Below, piece after piece: positions 63,406 to 64,000 of a DNA stretch of 64,000 nt. Under the pieces are notes generated by a model. The model saw only the letters and a list, made by a program, of their open reading frames with translations, did not search any database and was not told the DNA's origin. Both the position numbers and the translations under genes were made by a program. The stretch is from Thalassotalea_A litorea (lineage in GTDB: Bacteria; Pseudomonadota; Gammaproteobacteria; Enterobacterales; Alteromonadaceae): assembly GCF_043642205.1 (NCBI RefSeq), contig NZ_JBHZSG010000013.1, positions 1-64,000 of the forward strand, read 5' to 3'. Position 1 is the first letter of the stretch. The number at the start of each line of letters is the position of its first letter.

Positions 63406-64000
63406 TTAACATTCGATAATGTTAACGGCCAGGCCACCTCGAGACGTTTCTTTATATTTGGTTTTCATATCATTACCCGTTTCCCACATGGTTTTGATAA
63501 CTTTATCCAAAGACACTTTTTGATTTCCGGTACCACGCATGGCGAGACGTGACGCGTTAATGGCTTTCACGGAACCCATTGCATTACGTTCAATGCATGG
63601 CACCTGAACCAGACCACCGACAGGGTCACAAGTTAATCCTAAATTATGCTCCATGCCGATTTCTGCAGCATTTTCTACCTGTTTCGGGTTACCGCCCAAA
63701 ATTTCTGTCAGAGCGCCTGCCGCCATTGAACAGGCAACACCAACTTCTCCCTGACAACCGACTTCGGCGCCAGAGATTGACGCATTGGTTTTGTACAAAA
63801 TGCCAATGGCAGCCGCTGTTAATAAATAACGAATGCAATCGTCTTCGGTAAGTGGTTTAACAAACTTATCGTAATAGCAAAGAACCGCTGGCAAAATACC
63901 GGCAGCACCATTGGTCGGTGCTGTCACAACTTGCGAGCCAGCGGCATTTTCTTCGTTAACCGCCAGTGCAAAAAGGTTGACCCAATCCATTGCCTGCAGC
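63406..64000 (-). CDS. L-serine dehydratase, C-terminal part (cut by window end)
   Basis: The frame runs off the window; about 198 residues of the C-terminal part are visible. It contains AMDWVNLFALAVNEENAAG, VTAPTNGAAGILPAVL, ISGAEVGCQGEVGVACSMAAG and HNLGLTCDPVGGLVQVPCIERNA, the alpha-domain signatures with Cys that bind the [4Fe-4S] cluster of SdaA-type serine ammonia-lyases. It converts serine to pyruvate and ammonia. Whether it is SdaA or a paralogue, and where it starts, cannot be seen. Confidence 0.93.
   Translation of the reverse strand, partial: LQAMDWVNLFALAVNEENAAGSQVVTAPTNGAAGILPAVLCYYDKFVKPLTEDDCIRYLLTAAAIGILYKTNASISGAEVGCQGEVGVACSMAAGALTEILGGNPKQVENAAEIGMEHNLGLTCDPVGGLVQVPCIERNAMGSVKAINASRLAMRGTGNQKVSLDKVIKTMWETGNDMKTKYKETSRGGLAVNIIEC

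Overview
The window is chromosomal DNA from a gammaproteobacterium, most likely a marine member of the Alteromonadales (Colwelliaceae/Thalassotalea-like; this placement is inferred from gene content, not from a search). Several runs keep orders familiar from Escherichia coli, Shewanella and Vibrio: apt-dnaX-ybaB; trmB facing mutY-yggX; lolB-ispE-tRNA-Gln-prs with rplY-pth-ychF, facing hemA-prfA-prmC; and topA-cysB. Between them lie envelope and secreted-protein genes typical of marine copiotrophs: a giant S8 protease with a GlyGly-CTERM-like tail, an octaheme cytochrome, a VolA/Pla-1-type lipase, an Ig-repeat lipoprotein and a DUF3604 protein.

Layout. 1-3.6 kb: end of a MITE-like repeat, a degenerate REP-type transposase homologue, an orphan EGKCG-repeat (HvfA-like) precursor protein and a ferric-reductase-like flavocytochrome. 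3.9-9.3 kb: a 39-residue membrane peptide, a CheY-like regulator, apt-dnaX-ybaB (no recR follows) and a propeller-like unknown. 9.3-12.5 kb (minus): MipA/OmpV, DUF3019, response regulator and histidine kinase, tightly coupled and divergent from the S8 protease (12.75-17.75 kb). 18-23 kb: octaheme/TPR cytochrome, coiled-coil lipoprotein, ThuA-like lipoprotein, exported phosphatase-like protein, small membrane protein. 23.9-26.7 kb: trmB, mutY-yggX, tRNA-Phe, tRNA-Thr.

26.8-30.06 kb is an AT-rich accessory segment starting just after a 13-base copy of the tRNA-Thr 3' end. It holds a minus-strand operon: opine-dehydrogenase-like enzyme, prolyl-hydroxylase-like 2OG-Fe(II) oxygenase and an unrecognised protein. 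This is the best candidate for an undescribed biosynthetic system here. 30-33.2 kb: DUF3301, DUF3549, yqcC, truC and an HTH-like protein; then a cold-shock gene, an acyl-CoA synthetase and a DUF3604/parvulin/HupE cluster (36.3-40.2 kb).

41-50.7 kb is the conserved translation/haem/isoprenoid block. 51-59 kb has the lipase, sohB, a dicarboxylate symporter and the Ig-like lipoprotein. 59.4-64 kb has topA, cysB and the 3' part of an L-serine dehydratase gene cut by the window edge.

A 265-275-bp inverted-repeat element (termini ATACCAATCACATTAA) occurs as two complete copies, one internally deleted copy, one copy cut by the window start and one lone end, all intergenic. No rRNA, CRISPR array, prophage or intact insertion sequence was seen.
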